64,000 bases of DNA from contig VZRN01000634.1 of assembly GCA_013397935.1 (NCBI GenBank), forward strand, positions 3,733,072-3,797,071, read 5' to 3'. Source of the stretch: Dasyornis broadbenti. Lineage: Eukaryota; Chordata; Aves; Passeriformes; Dasyornithidae. The position numbers and the translations under genes are program-made. Position 1 is the stretch's first letter. The number at the start of each line of letters is the position of its first letter. Shown piece after piece: positions 1-12,265 of the stretch. Under the pieces are notes generated by a model. The model worked only from the letters and a program-made list of their open reading frames with translations, was not told the origin of the DNA and made no database searches.

Positions 1-790
1 TTCCCCCAACAGTTTTAGGGTCAGTTTCTTTCCTGTTCTAAAGTTTATTTTGGTAAACTCAAACAAAAGTGACCATTTAGCAATCACACGCTCTTGTTTA
101 CATAAACATCACATTTTTATGTCATTCTTTTGTTCCCTAATCGCAGTTCCCCTGTTAATTGCTAGAAAGAATAAAAGAAGCAAGAACATGAAACATCTGC
201 TCTTACAAGGTCATTGGCACTGTTCTCCCTGCATTCATGCGTATCCTGGACTTGCTCCTGCCCAGACATTACCAACTGCTTTGACAACTGGACTCTTTCG
301 TTCTGGAATAGCTCATCAATACACAGAGGAGCATCACATCAACTTGTGGGCGAAGTTCTACTGCTCAAGTGCAACAGTCATGCGAGAGAGGCACAGAAAA
401 AGGATGTCTCCACAAAAACGGGAGACATAAACCCAGCACTAAACACCGCTGCACTCGGCACTGTCACATTAAGGCAGTGAGAACACATTTTTAATGGCCC
501 AAGAACGCTGCCAGCCAAAGTGTACAAACACTTTGGATTCTGGTAGAGAGTTCATGAAGACATGGATGCCCCATCACACAGATACACACGTACATAAACA
601 GCTGCCCACAGAGCAGGATACGATGCACCAGAATGCACTCAGGGCTACAGATTCACGTGTCAACACACACCTGCACCGTACCGCAACTGCAGGACACAGC
701 TTTGGGTTTCTGATGGGGTGGTGAGGACTGACAACATTTGTGGGAGGACAGTGACACAGGCAGTACCAGAGAAGAATGAAAGAAACCCAC
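1..790 (-). other. Start of the intron downstream of the protocadherin coding exon
   Basis: This stretch follows the splice donor at 790/789 on the minus strand. I searched it for the continuation of the protocadherin ectodomain (the rest of EC2) in the minus-strand frames and found none. It is therefore read as intron. The exon frame stays open past the donor for 45 codons and stops at 655-653. No repeat family, RNA gene or conserved motif was recognised. The plus-strand open frames here show no domain character. Confidence 0.75.
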
Positions 791-793
791 CTT
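785..793 (-). promoter_or_regulatory. Splice donor of the protocadherin coding exon
   Basis: The minus strand reads AAG then GTGGGT, with the GT at 790-789. This agrees well with the vertebrate donor consensus. It falls exactly where the protocadherin similarity stops (after YELLK), which supports a real exon boundary rather than a frameshift or decay. Confidence 0.75.
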
Positions 794-1330
794 GAGGAGC
801 TCATAATGCTGGATACCATTCACGCCGATGTCCGGGTCGATGGCGGACGGGACAGAATAGCGGGAATTAATGGCTGTGTTCTCAGGGATAGAGATGTTAA
901 TAACTGTCGAGGGGAAAAGGGGGGCGTTGTCATTTATATCCTCTATTAGGAATCTGATCTTGACCAGTCTGAAAACCTCATCGGGCAGAACAGCCACTTC
1001 CACCTCGTAGAAGCAGCGGTTCTCGCTGAAGATGCCGGCGCACAGCTTCTCGCGGTCGATGCGGTTGGCAGCCGTGAAAATCTCCCCGGTGTTCTCCTCC
1101 ACCCTCACCAGGGGCACGTCCCCAGTCTTGTAGACGAGCTTGAACTGCAGCGGGGAGGACAGGGGCACGTCTGGGTCCAGCGTTAGGTTGAGATCCTTGA
1201 GCAAATTGCCAATGAGGACATTTTCAGGCAGTTCTTCCCGCACGGTGTAATTCTTCTCCTGTGCGCCAGATTGAAATACAATGCAGGCCAACAAGACTGC
1301 CAAGAGGTAGGTTCCAGACAGCAAGTCCAT
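791..1330 (-). CDS. PCDH11X: Protocadherin-11-like (delta-1 protocadherin), first coding exon: signal peptide, EC1 and start of EC2
   Basis: The exon encodes the N-terminal 180 residues of a single-pass neuronal adhesion protein. Delta-1 protocadherins mediate calcium-dependent, largely homophilic contacts at the cell surface. Residues 1-23 form a hydrophobic signal peptide (MDLLSGTYLLAVLL...). EC1 spans about 27-137: EELPEN at 32-37, the IDRE calcium motif at 91-94, and the DINDNAP inter-repeat linker at 131-137. EC2 starts at VINISIPEN, with DPD at 165-167 and the following NG at 171-172. N-glycosylation sequons lie at N27, N48 and N145. The start is chosen because the signal peptide begins there and the context is a strong Kozak (G at -3, G at +4); the frame upstream is 5' UTR and intron. 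The exon ends exactly after codon 180 at a good donor, in phase 0. The symbol rests on recognised similarity to PCDH11; PCDH9 is the next-closest relative but differs more. The remainder of the gene lies beyond position 1 of the window. Confidence 0.92.
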
Positions 1331-1374
1331 CTCCAGAATGACTAATGAGGAGTCGTGTAGAACGCCAGGAGTAG
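1331..1374 (-). other. PCDH11X: 5' UTR part of the coding exon with splice acceptor
   Basis: On the minus strand a pyrimidine-rich tract runs into CAG at 1377-1375, so the exon begins at 1374. The 44 nt before the ATG hold an in-frame-independent TAG at 1344-1342, which would close an upstream ORF entering from exon 1. The tract has the form CTTTTCCTTTTTCCAG, a strong acceptor. An upstream non-coding exon is therefore required, and the candidate is at 45323-45498. Confidence 0.75.
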
Positions 1375-4300
1375 CTGGAAAAAGGAAAAGAAAAGTCCTT
1401 GAAAAGTCACAGAATACTGTGTTCCTAAAGGGATAGAGACACCAAAGGAGTACCTTTCCCACAACAAACAACACAAACCAGTTGAAAACTTTATTAAAGT
1501 CACATCTGACTCAGTCCTTTCTAAATATGTATAAAATTCCTTGCACAACTTTTTTCTTAAAACTATTAACTAAATACTGAGGTAAGAATTTTAGGGCTGG
1601 ATCATATTGAATGAAGAAATAAGTACAGGAATCCCTATTTCCAGCATGAGCTTTTCCTTTGCTCCTCAGGAAAATCTCTTCCTTTGATCTCTCTGCCACA
1701 TTGTTCTCAATTTTTTTGTTTCCTAAGAAAAAAGTAGGCAAGAAGTTTGCAAGCAACCATCTGCTGAGAACCCAATCTTTTTATACCTCTTGCTTAAATA
1801 TGGGAATAGAAGAACACTTGTCTTAATTCTACCCCACGTTTTGCGCTGACAAAATTATGTAATATTTGTTAACAACAACAAAGAAATCTGGATATTTTTA
1901 ATCCAGGAACTTCAACTGGCAAGAAAATGTTATTATCTAAATGGAGTCTGGTAAACTTCAGCCAACAATGTGTGGAAATCTGTCTAGTGAACTGTAAGAA
2001 ATTCCATATAATTTTAAATTTGGTAATGTCTGTTCATAGTATTCTGCAATACCAATACCTTTAAAAGGAAGCTACAAACTTGCTCTTTCTGCACAGAGAA
2101 ATAGTCTGTACTTTTCAAGCTGGTTTCTGAGTGACAATAATAATAATAATGTATTCCCTCTCAAGATTGTCAACAACCTCAAGAAAGATGGAAGTGGAAT
2201 GGGAGGACTTAGAGGTACACACAGGTATCTACGTAGCTGCATACAGCCTTCAGCCAAGAACTTCTAAGAGATAAATCACACTCTTGAACTCCACGTATAG
2301 AGTCTGCTGCTTTGCCTAATCTTTACGTAATTCTGCCATTCCAGAACTTAGGATTTTCTAGGATAGCATTTCTGTAAGGTAAATGTTCAAGAGTTCCATG
2401 TAAAGCGATTTTTCTCACAAATGGGTCCTCAGCTCCTATCAGCTTAGCATCTGTTTCAAATAGACCTGCACTAACGCATCTATATTCTTTTCATTGTGCA
2501 GGTAAAAGTGTAATTTTGTTTCCTGTCTCTTCTCATTTTATTCTCCCTGTCATAGCATAGATTGATTTACTCCTGCAGATCAAGTTGCAGCGGTTGAAGA
2601 AATTACTGAAGCCAGTAATTGCCTTCACTCGTTAGTTACTGCCTTTCAGCAGTGCTGCTTGCAGGGTAATTTAAACTAAAGCATTTGATTTTGCACTGAA
2701 ACAGATTAGGAACAATTAATATTGCTATTCCATTTAAACACTGCAAACTGCTTTGGATTGGATGCAAGGAACAGATAAAGAACATTCCACCTCGATCTGC
2801 AAGGTGGATCTTCCCACGTCAGCGCGACTGAACTGCACAGCATTTTCTGGCTTTATGACTCTACAAAAGGAGCAAGGTGAAATAAAAATCCAATGCTGCA
2901 AGTCTCCACTTATGGAAAAAGGCATTGCTCACCGAGTAATTCAATTAACCTGGAGGGGATGCTGGCATGGGGGAGAAGTGGATGTGCAGCTCATGTGGCA
3001 CCAGGACCGCAGGACCTGCAGCATTGCAGGAATTCCCTGATTCGGTGGCAGGACTTCAGTGGTTCAGTGACACAGAACCCAACACGGCACCAACTACGTG
3101 TGCTGAGTGAAGCAACAGCGTAGGACAAACAGCCTTGGATAAAGCATTATAAGATCATATTCTAAATATGCAAATGAGGAAGTCATCAGCAGATCCTGAT
3201 TATCACTACTGCTAACACGATGGTAGCAGCGTGAGCTTAATGAATGACTGTGGTGATAGTGTACAACTGGATTAGTTTGACTGTTCTAATTTTATTTATT
3301 AACTGGCTTATATTTCTTTAAATGCATCTGCAGTAATTGCCCGTGTACATTCAACCTGCAGAGAGTTTTTATTTCAGGAAAGCACATCTTTATGTCCATT
3401 ATTATTGAAATAAATTTATTTGCATTGTTTCCTATGGAAAACACAAATAAAAATGTATGGGTTACAATGAAAAGTTGATATGTAAATGCTGTCCTGAAAA
3501 GAAATTTCAGAATGGTTGCATGTTCTGTACATATTAGAAAGTTTAGTTTCTCCCTATTAGAAACTAAAATGAAAAATAACACAAAAGGGGTAAAAATCCC
3601 TTCACATCCTGATCTTTTTAGAATAATATTTTAAACTTGCAGTTAATTTCTGTGGGAAGGAAATGAAAAAAAAAAAAAAAACAAACATAAATATAAACCA
3701 AATTCCAGTCCCCATCCCAAGCTCTTCTGTGACAATATGGATGCAAGCATTGCTTATAAATTATGATATAAAAATATTGTATAGTAAAGTATATAAATCT
3801 TCCAAATAAATACACTGAAAAATCATATTTTTTTTTCCAAAGCAATATGAGGATGAGCACATAAATGAAACAATCTAAAGAGTTCATCAACAACATTCCT
3901 GAACCTGTTCTGAAAGTTGGGCTCATACCAGGAGCTAATTTATATTAAAAGTAATTTAGAAACCCTTAACTCCAGTTTTGACTGCAGTGGAGTTTCCAAG
4001 GATTATAAAGTAACAACAGCAGGACTCAAAGAATATTGTAAGGAAAACTGCGGGGTGGAACTTAGCATTAGGTTCTTATGCATACTCTTATTCACTTCTT
4101 TTTCTAAAATTAAACAAAGTTTGAACCACTCTATTGAAAAGATTTTTGTGTCATAGTAAAGAAAATACTTTAAAGCATGAAAAAACAGCAGAGCACACTT
4201 AGAAATCATGTTAGATAAATGCTAACCTGACTTTTTGTAGTGTCTTTTGCTGTCATAGATTTTCCTGAATGACTGAAGGGTACAGACATGCAACAGACAG

Positions 4301-5014
4301 TGTTAGTTTAGCAGGAAAAAACAATCAACAATGGCTTACAATGCTTGAACTTCCACAGAATACACTAATTTTTTTTTTTTTTCTTACAAAATAATTCTAG
4401 TAATAGTTTTGAAGCTCTGCTCCAGAGCTGTAGGCCTTTAAGGACAAAAAATCCCAACATGACCCAAGTTTTCTGCTTAGATGTAGAGTAGAATATCTTA
4501 TGTTGTGAGGAAAGTGTTGTTCTTCCAGAATCCTATTTATAAAGTCATAGCTGTACGTTGCCTGTCATTTGTGCCACAGCACTGATAGGGATACTATGGC
4601 AACAGCGATGCAAAGAAGAAGAGCAAGAGGCACTTTCTAGCAAGCAAAGACATTTATGAAATCAGAGTGCTTCAGGCTGGAACACTGAGGGAACACAGAA
4701 GTACAGAAGGCCAGATAGAGCAGTCCAAGTCTAAAGGACCTTCCATAGGTTCCAGCACTCACTCACTTGCAAGGCGGTAAAAAAAAAAATAAATTAAGAA
4801 CAAATAAGATTGTTTAACAGAAGGTAACATGAAGCTTGCCAAGCCATTTTCCCAGCTTTCAAGAGAATGCAGTGATGTCTGTGCTGTTGACTTCCCAAGT
4901 AGGAAGGCAAATGGCCCAGATGGACAAGATGGAGGGTAGGAGGGGAAAAGAAGTTGAAACTTGCATTTCTTCATCTGGCTGTCTACGCGCTTAAATACAC
5001 CTGCTTTTTTGTCC

Positions 5015-5071
5015 AATATACCAAATATTAATGGCATCATTTAAATATTATCACTGTTCATGATCATCTTC
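5015..5071 (+). repeat. 57-bp dispersed repeat, copy A
   Basis: This block matches 7249-7305 in the same orientation with five mismatches over 57 aligned bases and no gaps. It includes the shared core GGCATCATTTAAATAT. The similarity stops sharply at both ends. The two copies lie about 2.2 kb apart in the same intron. I do not recognise the repeat family. Confidence 0.8.
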
Positions 5072-7248
5072 ATTTAGCAGCTGTCAAATCACACCTTGAA
5101 AAGTAGAGAGAATATAAAAACTGCAACCACCTAATGGAGCAGGATGTGAAGGTAGAATCTAAATCTGTTCTTTATACACAAGGCTCCATCTGGTCCCACC
5201 TGAGTGAGAATTCCTTTGCCTTATTATTTCTTGTTATTTCTTCCTTAAGAGGGCCTTGGAAAAGTAGTAAAGGGGGTAAAAGAGTTCAGGTGTCCCCTTC
5301 AGATTAAAAAAACAACACCATTTCTTGATACCTGGGTTCAAATTTGAATCACAGTAGGAACAAACAAGCTGTGGTAATATTTTCTAATTGCCATATCAAG
5401 TTCAAAGAAAAAAGTATCATATCTTTAAAAATTAGGAATATCGCACGTAAGTCCAAAACTACATCAATATCCAAATATTGAAATCATGGCAGAGAAGAAA
5501 TCCTGAAAATATCACCACCATTCTTATCTTTATATTCCCGAACGTATTTTAATTACTTGGACAAATTTAGCTAGCACACCACACTTTTTCAATATAATAT
5601 CCTTTTCATTTGCTGCTAATCCACTGTGGGCTCCTTAAATAGGAGTATTTCAATGCCTGTATTAAAATGGTGTTTCTCAGAGCAAGAGATCCCCATGACA
5701 CAGCTCTGTCTGTCAGTCAATACCGTGATTATAACGTTATTTCACTGACGACTGAGCTATTTGCAATTCTTCCACTTCACTGAGGCTCCCTCCAGAGTGC
5801 CCACTGACAATTCAGCAGCTCTGCACAGGTTTGGAATTCCTGAACCATGCTGATACGGATTTCAACTTTATCCTGAAGTGGGAACTTTTGGACACCTCAA
5901 GTTTTTAGTGTTTGGGGTTTTGCTTGTTGGACTGGGGTTTTTTGTTTGCCATCAGCCACTGACCCGGCCGCACACAGCGAGGTGTCCCCTGTGGCACCAC
6001 ACAGCCCAGGTGGCACTCGAGGAACTGGCTGGGTTTGATGGGGCTTATTTTAAAAAAGGTAGAGACTTTACAGGTATTTCTTACAGGTTTTGATGACAAT
6101 AGGAAACACCACGAAGCTGTTGCCTGACAGAAACTCCCCTCATTTTTTTTAAATGCCAACAACCAACATGAACTCGCTGTCATGCTCTGTCGTGTTTCAA
6201 ACATAAATTATTTGCAGCCATCAATATTTATCCACAGGATCTACTCCCTACATAGGATATTTCATTATCATATTCAAAAAAAAAAGACCTACCTCAAAGA
6301 GAAACAGACAATTTGTTATATTATCAAGGCTTTCAAATTCATTCCCTCATATGATTTTACTCTAAATCCACTAAGGGACTGAGTCATTCTTTGATCTATT
6401 TTTTATTAGCGTGACTTCAATGAGGTTTCTTTAATTTGATTTTTCTTCAGTGATGAACAAAATGAAACTGGAAATTCTTATCACCAGGAGAAAACATCAC
6501 CCCACATCCATTTAAAGTCAACAAAAGAATTAAGTAAGTGTGAACCACAACTTGCATGCTCTCCTGATTCAGGGCCTTCACTGCTTTAAAAATAGAGCAT
6601 TTTTAGTTCTTTTTATTACTTTTCTATCACAGGGGGTAAGAAATGCTATTGACTCGAGGAAATAAAAAGTTAATGACCAAAACACAGGTTCTTCAAGCCA
6701 CACCAAGAAGGAGCCAAGGTGTGGAAAACAAGCAATTGACAAATTCTTAGACAGAATTCTTTATTCCTCATAGTAACCTGCAACTTATATATAATAGGAA
6801 GGGATGATTAAAACTTGCATCAAAATGCTGGAAACAGTGAACAGAATTACAAACACACAACAGATAGTGAGCATGCCGAACAAATTAAACTTAATCACAT
6901 TGATATATGGCATAAGGAGTCATTTGTTTTAATTGTTGCAAATTAATCCCTTTAAAGCTGAAGTCCCTTTTTTAGAAGAGTAAGTACAGTCCACATTTGG
7001 GAAAATGCACCTAGCAGCCACTCAGGAAATATTTTTAAACTATCCTGTAACTTATTTCAGAGACCTGTGAGAATATGCAGTGTCAAATTTATTTATATAC
7101 CAGGGACACTAGGAAATAGTCCTGCTTTTGGCAGTGGAACATTTTTGCAATGGAGCTGCATAAAAGCTAAAGGTTGAGAACAGAAATGATGGAAGAAAAG
7201 CTGAAGATGTCTCTGATGAGCATGGCTATTTCCATTTTCTTAGAAAGA

Positions 7249-7305
7249 AATATTCCAAATGTTAACGGCATCATTTAAATATCATCACTGTTCATTATCA
7301 TCTTC
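7249..7305 (+). repeat. 57-bp dispersed repeat, copy B
   Basis: Second copy of the block at 5015-5071, about 91% identical by direct alignment. The flanks differ: this copy is followed by a purine- and A-rich stretch (about 7318-7375), while copy A is followed by unrelated sequence. It may be the remnant of a small transposable element or a local duplication. Confidence 0.8.
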
Positions 7306-9229
7306 GGTGGGATGCTTGAACAAATAGAAAAAGAAAAAAAAGAAGAGCAAAAAACCACCCAAAAAATCAAACCAAATCCAACACCAAACCCCCTACAAAG
7401 TTGTAGAACATTACAACTCCAAAGTTAACACAACATTGCTCTACAAATTCAAATATATATTCACTACAATTCAATGGCTGACTTTTAAAAAATTACAAAA
7501 AATCAAGTTGTTAATGGTATGATTCATAATGTCATTTTCTTTGCATTTTCTTTGTGTGTTTGTACTACATGAATACATTTTACAAATCAAGTGAAAATTG
7601 CTCCAGTTTTGGTACTTGAAAATCTGTTCCTGCCTCAAATCTCAAAATTAAATCCCTGCTAAAACAAACAAAAGGAAAGTCATCTATGAACCACTGGCAA
7701 GAGAATGTGGTCTCACAATAAGAAACTCTGTGAAACCACATATGTGACTGTTGGATGCACTCCAACATAAAACACATTTTTATTTGTTTAAAAATGGAAG
7801 TCAATCTGATTTTAGTCATTTGAGTCAAATCCTTTGAAATGGCAATTGTCAAGATCACCTGTTTCATACATAATGTCTTTTGCTTTACCGCCTCGCTGCC
7901 AGTTAATAACTTCCATTGCTCACTGGTAAAAATCCACATTGCACAGTGGCTACGGAACCGTTCCAGTAGCTGTGAGTCGGGGCAGGGATGCTGCTCACAG
8001 CTGAGCGTTACATTGTCCTGCCTATCCTGAACACAATTCTGCCAAGAGCCCACTCATGTTTAGTCCACAAATTCTAGAGGAGCAGAAATCAGACACCTTC
8101 TTCCAGCCGCTTCAGTTCCAAACACAGAGGTAACTGCAGTAGCTTCCTTCTCATTCAACCTAAAGGTGAATTCGTGAGAGCAGAGAGCACTGCTCCCAAA
8201 ACTTCTAGAAAGAAACACAAAAACTATATATAGGGCTTTATTTCCCTTTTTTTAAAAAAGTAATAACTTACAAGAAGAAAAAAAAAAAACTGTTTATATT
8301 CTGTAATTCTTGTTAAACTCAGGATATCTGGAATTTTGCACTAGTTGCACCCAGTTCCTGAAGGAGATAAAAGTTCTCCTGGGTGCCAGAATACATATAG
8401 TGAGCTCTAAAATGATGTCTAAACTTTGCTATATCCAAAAAAAAGCAGGTTTTTTTTTCATCCAGTAGCAGCACAGCTCCTTATTTTCATATGGGATTTA
8501 TTGTTCTCCCTAAAGCTATCTCACATGTAAATTAGAATCAAACTACAAGGTACTGGTCAAGAGTTTAAAATATCAAATACATCATAAAGTGTATATTCTA
8601 TACCATAGCACGTATCTCACAATTAACAGCCTAATCACACCATGTCTGTCCAGTGCTGTCACGTGCAACATATGGATACCGTACATGAGAATACATCTCT
8701 ACAAATCATAAATGCACCTCTGGAAACTCTAAGTTACCATGAACTTGAGGACTAATTGCACATCTTGGAAGGAATTTTCTCATAATTTATGGATGGGCCC
8801 TGAGCAGGGAAGCAACCAGCACATTTTTTAGCTAACTGGCCCCATCGAAATACACCATGTGAATAAAAGATGGCAGTACGCAATGTAAGACTCCTAAGAG
8901 AAGAGGATTTGAGAGGAAGGCCTTCCCAAGGACACAACAGAACCACTGGAAGAGCAGTTAGGACAGAATACAGCCCAAAAGCAGATGATGAGCAAACGCC
9001 GCTCCCCTTGCTGCCCTGGCAGGCTGGTTCATCCCTGCCTGCCCTGCCATGGTCAGGGGCTTGTCCCCCCTCCATGACCCTCGAGCAGTTCCTAGGAAAA
9101 CCATTTCTGTTTCGTTCCATGAGCACAAAGTTATCATCTTTAGCCACGGGAAGCCTTGAGACGGGAATCGCTGCCTGCCTTCTCCGCAGCCTGCAGCCAC
9201 TCGGCCCTGAGGGATCACCCAACACCATC

Positions 9230-9629
9230 TGTTGATGTATTGATGACACTGACAGTTGGTCTGAAAGTTCTACAGAGTTTGATCTTAACACGGTCAAAAT
9301 TTACTTGTGAGAATTCATAGTTACAGTGAAAGCCATGGCGACAGCCAAGAAGATAATCGATGAGAGACGTTCAAGGAGGAGATGTACTTCTGCGGAACAT
9401 CAGGAGTGTACAAGAAGAAACTTCCACTAAACATGTAACCACTTGCCTGTATAGCTAATTGTATTGCTGTCTGAATGGTCGTTGTTTTTCAGACAGCCCT
9501 GTCATTGTTTGCTGGCAGTTAAGAAGGTGTAAAAGTAGCAGCAGAGAATAAGATTGGGATAATTATAATAAACCTCTTCTACCCTTGGACTATGAGTGTT
9601 TGTGTCGTGTGACTGACTCAACTGCGACA
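9230..9629 (+). mobile_element. LTR-like fragment of an endogenous retrovirus (tentative)
   Basis: The segment has the layout of an LTR 3' half. An AATAAA signal at 9567-9572 is followed by a pyrimidine- and GT-rich stretch (CTTCTACCC, then TGAGTGTTTGTGTCGTGTG) and an end in CA at 9628-9629, as expected for R-U5. A possible 5' end is the TGTTG at 9230, giving about 400 bp, but no matching target-site duplication is visible, so the true left boundary is uncertain. The GC-richer sequence just left of it (about 8870-9229) could belong to the same element. No gag, pol or env reading frame was recognised nearby, so at most this is a solo or truncated LTR. Confidence 0.4.
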
Positions 9630-9989
9630 ATATATAACAAAAATATTTCTTTAATTGTATAGTTTATATTCACAAAAATGTCAATTCATTTTCTCTGTTA
9701 CTTTAAAAAGCAAAATGACCTCAGAGTCATTCCACTGTTCTGGTCAGACACTTTCCGGGGCATAGCACCTCCCATCCTGACAGATCCGCAAATTGCTGCA
9801 GAGACTGCAAACACAAGGATTGTTTCTCAAAGCAAATTCCATGCCAGGAGAATTCTAAAGTGATTCCGGAAAGGGGATTGAAAACTAAATTATCCCATGG
9901 AGATGATGGAGCATAGCTGTTTTGACTTGGGAGAAAGCAGCCACCAAAAATTATTCAAACTACTTGTACAAAAAATACTCAGCAAAAAA

Positions 9990-10055
9990 AGTCAGAAAAT
10001 TGGATAAAACAGAATTATAAAAAGAGTCACAAATTTGGATAAAACAGAATTATAA
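9990..10055 (+). repeat. Tandem duplication, 35-bp unit, two copies
   Basis: Unit 1 is 9990-10024 and unit 2 begins at 10025. Both carry the identical 21-base core starting TTGGATAAAACAGAATTA, at 10000-10020 and 10035-10055. Only a few differences occur in the preceding AGTCA-A-AAA part. It is a recent local duplication with no visible function. Confidence 0.85.
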
Positions 10056-12240
10056 GGCTGCTTTAAAATGTTTTACAGCAGTTTGATGTGCAGGGACGGA
10101 TTCTTCAAATTTTGTTTTACCTGTATATAAATATGGTTTAAGAAGTAGAGGTTCTCGTCAACAATTAAATTGATTCAAAGCCCATAGAAAGCAGTGGCAT
10201 CTTCTCTAGGGTTTACAAAGTTTGCTGGAACTATAGTTCTGGAAATGGAATTCTTTAATTTAAGCACAAAGTTAAGTTGCCTACAGACCTCAACAACAGA
10301 ACTTTTAAAAATATTTGCATAGACTGTTGTGTGCCAGCACTAAAGGCATAATTTTAGATTGTATTACCAAGGTCAGGCCAGATCAGAACAGGCCATGCTC
10401 CTGAAGCCTGTCATGGTAAAACTGTTGCTTAACAAGCTCAAAAAATCTGATTTTTAATGTTTCACTCAAAGCCATAAAGTTCATAAAGACACTGTAGCTC
10501 CTTCACAGACTGTACTCAGATAATGGGAAATGTGGTTTTCGCATTTCCTCCCCGCCTCCCCACTCAATCCTGCCAACAATTGAGCTTCTGTAAGGTGCAG
10601 AAAACATTTCTGGCTGGGAATCCGCATTTCCACTGACTAGGTGTGGCCAGCTTAGTGTCAGTGACCTCCAGACACGAGTGATGTGCAGAGACTCGGGCTT
10701 GTAACGGTGAACGGAGAAGCTGGGGAATATTTGGGATGTAATTTCCCATCCATTCTCCTTCTTGTGACACAGTGCAAAACAATAAACAGCTTAAACAGAT
10801 ATAACTGATAATGACAGCAGTGTGTATCTGTATATCAGAGTCCTGTAGGTCACCATGGTCATGGAAAAGCTTTTAAAACTCCTCCAGAAGCACATTTTCC
10901 CACACAATATCACGGGGCCTTGATGCATTTTATCATTACTGGTACACTGCACAGACCATTTTTTACAAAAATCACATATCAGTTCTTGAAAGCAGAAATT
11001 AAATGAGGAGAAATCTTAAAGCAGCAATGTGAACAATGATTAAAGTTTCAAATAGATATATATTCTTCTTCCTCTCTTTTGTGTAAAAGTCATGTCCCTA
11101 CTCCACAAACCCAAGTGAAAAAACTAATTTTGCATATAAATGGAGTGACTTCTCCACTTGCTAACAGCTTATTATTTAGCTGTAAGTCAGAACAGAGTAT
11201 GAAAAACACCACAAAACACATACCAGTCTATTAGCCGAAATAATTACAACACAGAGAACTTTTGAATAACATGGGATTGTATTCAACACTGTATCATTTG
11301 TAAGTTTTATCATGCTTCACGTTTTGGTTACTTTGCCTGTTTCAGTCAACTAAAAATGACCAAAGGTATTTTGATTATTTCTGGAAATTAGACATTTGTA
11401 TTAGGGTTGTAATAGAAATGTCATGCAAACACGACAGATAGACTGTTCCTTCACATCAGCTAATTATGCCTCCAAATCTGAGACCTGCCAAGGAAATTGA
11501 TGTTTTCCTTTATATGCAGAGGTTGTTTTGAATCTCTCAAACAAGATCAACGCAAGTGACACAAGGACATAATCATATGTTGCTTCACAAGATGGAAGAA
11601 CAGCAGTGACAAGATTAACTGCTCCATCAATTACTGGTGTGAGAAGCAGAAATATTGATTTGTGATTAAATGAATAGAGAAAACAATAACATTTCAAATC
11701 TTTAACGTCTGATGATGTGTCAGTCAGAAGCCCTAAAAATTTCCAGTAAAATAAAAGCTCAGAACATTTAAAACTCACATCCTGCGTAGTAAATAAAATT
11801 AGGTGTTCTGTTACTCAGGTCTATTAGGATTCCAGTTGTGTGGAATCTTAAGATATTTATTAAGTGCACTACAGCAAATTTCCCCAAGACAAAGTTCTAT
11901 TCTGGTACAGAAACTGGAAGTATTAAAGTGCTGTGGTGTTGAAAAGTAGGCACAATTCCTCTTGCAACTTCATGGTGCTACTCCCATGTATACCGTAAAG
12001 TATTATAAGATATATTGATTTTTTCAAATATACCAGTATATAAAAAGAGTGTCTGAAGTTTGCAGATCTATTTTCCTAATAAAATTCTGCTCTATTCCAT
12101 GGGATGCAGTACATTACACCTATTTTCTGATATCCAGGCATGATGAATTCCTAGAGGCAGTCTAACATCTCACAGTGATGTTTCTCTATGCATCAGTAAT
12201 TTGTTCACTGCTCCTACCAAAAGCATTCGTGACAGGATGC

Positions 12241-12265
12241 GTGTGTGTGTGTGTGTGTGTGTGTG
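12241..12265 (+). repeat. (GT)n microsatellite
   Basis: Twelve and a half uninterrupted GT units. It is likely to be length-variable between individuals. Confidence 0.97.

Noticed and set aside
7580..8053. 157-codon open frame on the minus strand
   Set aside because: No domain, no coding-like composition, no paired splice sites; it lies inside the intron and is best explained by chance.
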